Program-made: the position numbers and the translations under genes
The notes under the pieces: model-generated
Told to the model about the DNA's origin: nothing
Seen by the model: only the letters and a program-made list of their open reading frames with translations
The model's database searches: none
Shown here: positions 61,321 to 64,000 of the stretch, piece after piece
Layout of the letters: every line of letters starts with the position of its first letter
How positions within the stretch are numbered: position 1 is the first letter of the stretch
Assembly: GCA_964344055.1 (NCBI GenBank)
Contig: CAYFLT010000011.1
Coordinates: 1-64,000 of the forward strand
From: OFTM10 sp964344055
GTDB taxonomy: Bacteria > Actinomycetota > Acidimicrobiia > Acidimicrobiales > Aldehydirespiratoraceae
Length of the DNA stretch: 64,000 nucleotides
Direction of reading: 5' to 3'

Positions 61321-62493
61321 ATGCGCGTCTTCCCGGGAGCGTCCGTCGTCGCCCTCGCCCTACTCCTCGCCGGGTCCTGCAGTGGCGATGGCGAGACCGA
61401 AGAGGTCGTGGACCTCACGTCGAGTACGACGACTTCGTCGGTCCCGCCCGCGAGCTCGTCGACCATGGCGCCCTCCTCCTCCTCCTCCTCCTCCTCCTCG
61501 TCGACCACGACCACGACCACGACGACTACGACCACGTCCATGCCTGTACGGCCGCTGACGACATGGACCCTTCCGGCTGCCCCTGTCGATGGAACGCCAC
61601 CTCCACTGTTGATCGGTGCCGGCAGCACGGTCGTGGTCCTCGAGCCGGGCCCGGACGGCCGGTTCGACGGACCCTTCGACTCGGTGGAGCTGTTCACGGC
61701 CGCCGGACAGGTCGGTGACCTGCACATGGCAGGGGACGGCACCGTGTTCATCGAGGAGCACTACGGCGATGACGATGGCAACGAGTACTGGCCGGGCGTG
61801 GTCGCCTACAGGCCCGACGGCAGCGTCGACCTGGTGGCCCCGGCCATCTGGTTGCACGACGTCTCGCGCATCGACGGGGTCGATTCGGTCATCGTCTCGA
61901 TCATCCCGGCCGAGGGGCCGGGGCTCGGTGGCCTCTACGCCTACTCGATCGGAGATCCCAGCGAGCTCGTCGCCGAGTTGGTGCCGGTCTCGACCGGTGA
62001 CGGCGAGATCCGCCACGCCGACTTCGCCGGAGGGTTTGGAGTCGCCACGCTTCGCTCCGAGGAAGGGCCGTGGCTCCTCTACGTCGGGACGGGCGGCGCC
62101 GGCGAGGACGTCCCGCCTGCCCTCGCCGAGCGGGACTTCGATGTCGTCCCGGTGGTTGCCCTGAGCGCGGATGGATCGGAGATCGTGTGGGCGGAGGGTC
62201 CCGGATGGGGCGATGGCGGGCCGCTCCCCTGGGTGGTGCGAGGGTTCGACACCGCAACCGGAGAAGAGCTGGTCCGGTCGACGATCAGCGAGCCCGTCGC
62301 GAGCATCGACGAGCTGAACATCCACTCGATCCATCACCTGGGCACCCACCTCATCATCAACCGCACAACGGTCGATGGAGACGAGATCGTCGCCCTACCG
62401 GCGCTGATCTTCGACACGACCGCGAGCGATCCCGCCCTCTACCCCCTGCTCGTCCCAGGGATCGCCGCTCCCGCGGTCACGACGGAAGGCTGA
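61321..62493 (+). CDS. Lipoprotein with Ser/Thr-rich stalk, paralog 1
   Basis: A 390-residue protein with lipobox AGSC (Cys20). A low-complexity Ser/Thr/Pro stalk (about 35-80, with runs of about ten Ser and ten Thr) leads to a strand-rich ectodomain. It ends VLPGI-type and PAVTTEG. The ectodomain resembles a propeller (VVAYRPDGSVDLV, FAGGFGVATLRSE, VVALSADGSEIVWAEGPGWG). The next gene is its paralog. Function unknown; an envelope sensor or binding protein is possible. Confidence 0.75.
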   Translation: MRVFPGASVVALALLLAGSCSGDGETEEVVDLTSSTTTSSVPPASSSTMAPSSSSSSSSSSTTTTTTTTTTTSMPVRPLTTWTLPAAPVDGTPPPLLIGAGSTVVVLEPGPDGRFDGPFDSVELFTAAGQVGDLHMAGDGTVFIEEHYGDDDGNEYWPGVVAYRPDGSVDLVAPAIWLHDVSRIDGVDSVIVSIIPAEGPGLGGLYAYSIGDPSELVAELVPVSTGDGEIRHADFAGGFGVATLRSEEGPWLLYVGTGGAGEDVPPALAERDFDVVPVVALSADGSEIVWAEGPGWGDGGPLPWVVRGFDTATGEELVRSTISEPVASIDELNIHSIHHLGTHLIINRTTVDGDEIVALPALIFDTTASDPALYPLLVPGIAAPAVTTEG

Positions 62494-62495
62494 GC

Positions 62496-63731
62496 ATGCG
62501 CACTCGTCTCTTCACCGCTTTGGCTGTCGCCGCGTTGATCGCGTCCTCGTGCGGCGACGATGGCGTCGACCCGCAGGTCGCCGATCTGATGACCGGCGGC
62601 TCGAGCAGCACGACCACCACGACCGACCCGCCGGCGAGTTCGACGTCGTCCACGACATCCACGACGACGACCACCACGACCGAGCCCCAGGGAATGTGCG
62701 GCGACCTGATCCCGGTGGTCACCGACGAGGGCACGACCTGTGTCGACCCCGATGCGACGACCACGACGCTCGACCCCAACGAAGTCGAGTGGCCCGGAGG
62801 CGACTTCTGGATCGGCAACATCCCGCCGCTGCTGATCGCCACCGGCACCGAGATCGTGCTGGCTACGTTCGACGAGGACAACAACATGGAGACCACTCCG
62901 GTGCTGACCACCGGCTACGAGGTCCGCGATCTCCGTCAGGCGAGTGATGGGGCGATCTTCACGGTCGAGGAGGTCCCCGACGTCGAGGGTGCGGTGCTCT
63001 ACCAGGTGTATCGATACGAGCTCGACGGCAGCGGGGCCGCGGTCAGCCAGGCCGACTGGCTCTACGACATCGAAGTCGTCGGCGGGGTGGAGTACGTGGT
63101 GGTCGCGGTCACCACCGATCAGGCCATGGGTGAGGCGGATCTGGTGGCCCGGGCGATCGACGGTGGTGGGCCGCCGGTCGAGCTCGGCTGGGCGTCCGGG
63201 CCCGAGTTCGGCGTCACCAACGTCGACATCAACGCCGATGGAGTTCTGGTGGTCACGGCGGTGGCGGATCTGACCGAGACGGTCTCCTACATTCCGACTT
63301 CTGCGACCCCGGAGATCACTTGGACACCGACCGACGAACTCCCGTACGGCGAGCCCCCGTTCGTGACGGCGGCGAGCTGGTCGGAGGATGGCACCCAGCT
63401 GGTGTGGGCGGAGGGTCCGGACTGGGGATGGATCGAGGAGGAAGGCGAGTTGGGGCCGATTCCTCGTGAGTGGCGGATCCGCGGTGCCATGGTCGGCTCC
63501 GGCGAGATCATGCTCGATTGGCCGATCACCACCTCGACGGCCGACACGTCGGAGATGTCGGTGGACTCGGTCTTCGATTTCGACTCCCACATCGTCATCA
63601 ACCGGAGCACGTGGTCCAACGGGTTCTTCGAGCCGCTGGAGCCGTGGGTCATCGACTTCACCGTGGACGAGCCCGAGGACACGACGATTCCCATCGCCGG
63701 GATCGTCGCGCCGGCGGCGCGCCTGGATTGA
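62496..63731 (+). CDS. Lipoprotein with Ser/Thr-rich stalk, paralog 2
   Basis: A 411-residue protein with lipobox SSC (Cys19), a Thr/Ser stalk (about 35-62) containing an extra Cys-bearing loop, and a similar ectodomain. The matching block reads AASWSEDGTQLVWAEGPDWGW and the C-terminal part has HIVINRSTW like HLIINRTTV in the neighbour. It starts two bases after the first paralog. The last residues and the stop fall inside the first 26-bp repeat unit, so the end may have been reshaped by the repeats. Confidence 0.75.
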   Translation: MRTRLFTALAVAALIASSCGDDGVDPQVADLMTGGSSSTTTTTDPPASSTSSTTSTTTTTTTEPQGMCGDLIPVVTDEGTTCVDPDATTTTLDPNEVEWPGGDFWIGNIPPLLIATGTEIVLATFDEDNNMETTPVLTTGYEVRDLRQASDGAIFTVEEVPDVEGAVLYQVYRYELDGSGAAVSQADWLYDIEVVGGVEYVVVAVTTDQAMGEADLVARAIDGGGPPVELGWASGPEFGVTNVDINADGVLVVTAVADLTETVSYIPTSATPEITWTPTDELPYGEPPFVTAASWSEDGTQLVWAEGPDWGWIEEEGELGPIPREWRIRGAMVGSGEIMLDWPITTSTADTSEMSVDSVFDFDSHIVINRSTWSNGFFEPLEPWVIDFTVDEPEDTTIPIAGIVAPAARLD

Positions 63732-63835
63732 TCGCGCCGGCGGCGCGCCTGGATTGATCGCGCCGGCGGCGCGCCTGGATTGATTGCGCCGGCGGCGCGC
63801 CTGGATTGATTGCGCCGGCGGCGCGCCTGGATTGA
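63707..63835. repeat. Five tandem 26-bp repeats
   Basis: Five units, nearly identical (the first base of a unit is C in three and T in two; the last lacks one base), each with the palindromic GCGCCGGCGGCGC followed by GCCTGGATTGA. They begin inside the lipoprotein stop region, since the first unit carries its final codons and stop, and continue for 104 bp. Each unit may form a hairpin. Confidence 0.92.
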
Positions 63836-63875
63836 CGCGTTTGCCCGTTGGTCTCGGGGCGGCGAGCATTCGGGG

Positions 63876-64000
63876 ATGAGCGACGAGATCCGCCCCTTCA
63901 CCGTTTCCGTTCCCGATGCCGAGATCGATGATCTCCGCGACCGGCTGGCCCGTACCCGGTGGCCGGAGGCGGAGGTGGTCGACGACTGGAGTCAGGGCAT
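63876..64000 (+). CDS. Epoxide hydrolase, N-terminal part (cut by window edge)
   Basis: Forty-one residues are visible, reading DEIRPFTVSVPDAEIDDLRD and RLARTRWPEAEVVDDWSQG. This is the conserved epoxide hydrolase N-terminal domain (EHN) that precedes an alpha/beta-hydrolase core. The catalytic residues lie beyond the window. The ATG follows GGGG by a few bases. Confidence 0.82.
   Translation, partial: MSDEIRPFTVSVPDAEIDDLRDRLARTRWPEAEVVDDWSQG

Noticed and set aside
63707..63835. Possible CRISPR array
   Set aside because: The units are directly adjacent with no spacers, so it is a simple tandem repeat; no cas genes are present.

Overview
This 64 kb window looks like chromosome from a high-GC actinobacterium, most likely of the class Acidimicrobiia. 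That placement is inferred from sequence style and gene content, not from a database search. The supporting signs are very high GC, many GTG starts and 4-8 bp gene overlaps. There are several predicted F420-type enzymes (LLM-class oxidoreductase, PPOX-type protein, Ddn-like deazaflavin oxidoreductase). Many exported proteins carry Thr/Ser-rich linkers. A tRNA-Ser / SRP RNA / dnaX / ybaB / recR block, typical of Gram-positive bacteria, is also present. The sequence behaves like a draft assembly: it has a 76-base run of Ns and three single-base frameshifts.

Layout. Bases 1-3311 look like one end of an integrated element: a tyrosine integrase lies just past the 3' end of tRNA-Lys(UUU), with an orphan lipoprotein and, running off the left edge, a small protein resembling MafI-type immunity proteins. 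From 3.4 to 9.95 kb there is a coupled set (acyltransferase, sulfatase, alpha/beta hydrolase), an MFS exporter and a large CocE/NonD-type lipoprotein hydrolase. From 10.1 to 13.3 kb an ECF sigma factor overlaps a 918-residue membrane-anchored protein with a beta-propeller-like ectodomain and a PASTA repeat. Then come an ABC exporter, an NAD-salvage operon (pncB-pncA-membrane protein), aroQ, and a mixture of DinB-like, DM13, VOC, inositol-monophosphatase-like, haem-binding and META-domain genes (15-23.7 kb).

From 23.7 to 33.5 kb are F420/flavin-type enzymes, a GNAT, a methyltransferase, a HAD hydrolase and a 1311-residue regulator fusing SARP, adenylyl-cyclase and AAA-ATPase domains. Bases 33.5-35.6 kb form a decayed locus: an alcohol dehydrogenase with two frameshifts, then the end of a tetR gene abutting a monooxygenase that lacks its FAD-binding N-terminus. 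From 36 to 48 kb are tadA, an XRE regulator, a cytochrome b / molybdenum oxidoreductase pair, lspA, an M20 hydrolase and a two-gene corrinoid methyltransferase unit. The replication/recombination block follows (48.2-53.5 kb). After it come a DivIVA-like protein, methylmalonyl-CoA epimerase, a broken and fused hrpB-type helicase, a 5'-3' exonuclease, an HD hydrolase, an enolase-superfamily enzyme and a LigC-type DNA ligase. The window ends with two paralogous lipoproteins, five 26-bp tandem repeats and the start of an epoxide hydrolase.

Two families of short dispersed palindromes stand out. One (ACGTCCCC-GC-GGGGACGT) sits just 3' of four genes and probably acts as a terminator. The other (GGGGTCTGACCCC and GGGGGACAGG types) resembles REP elements.
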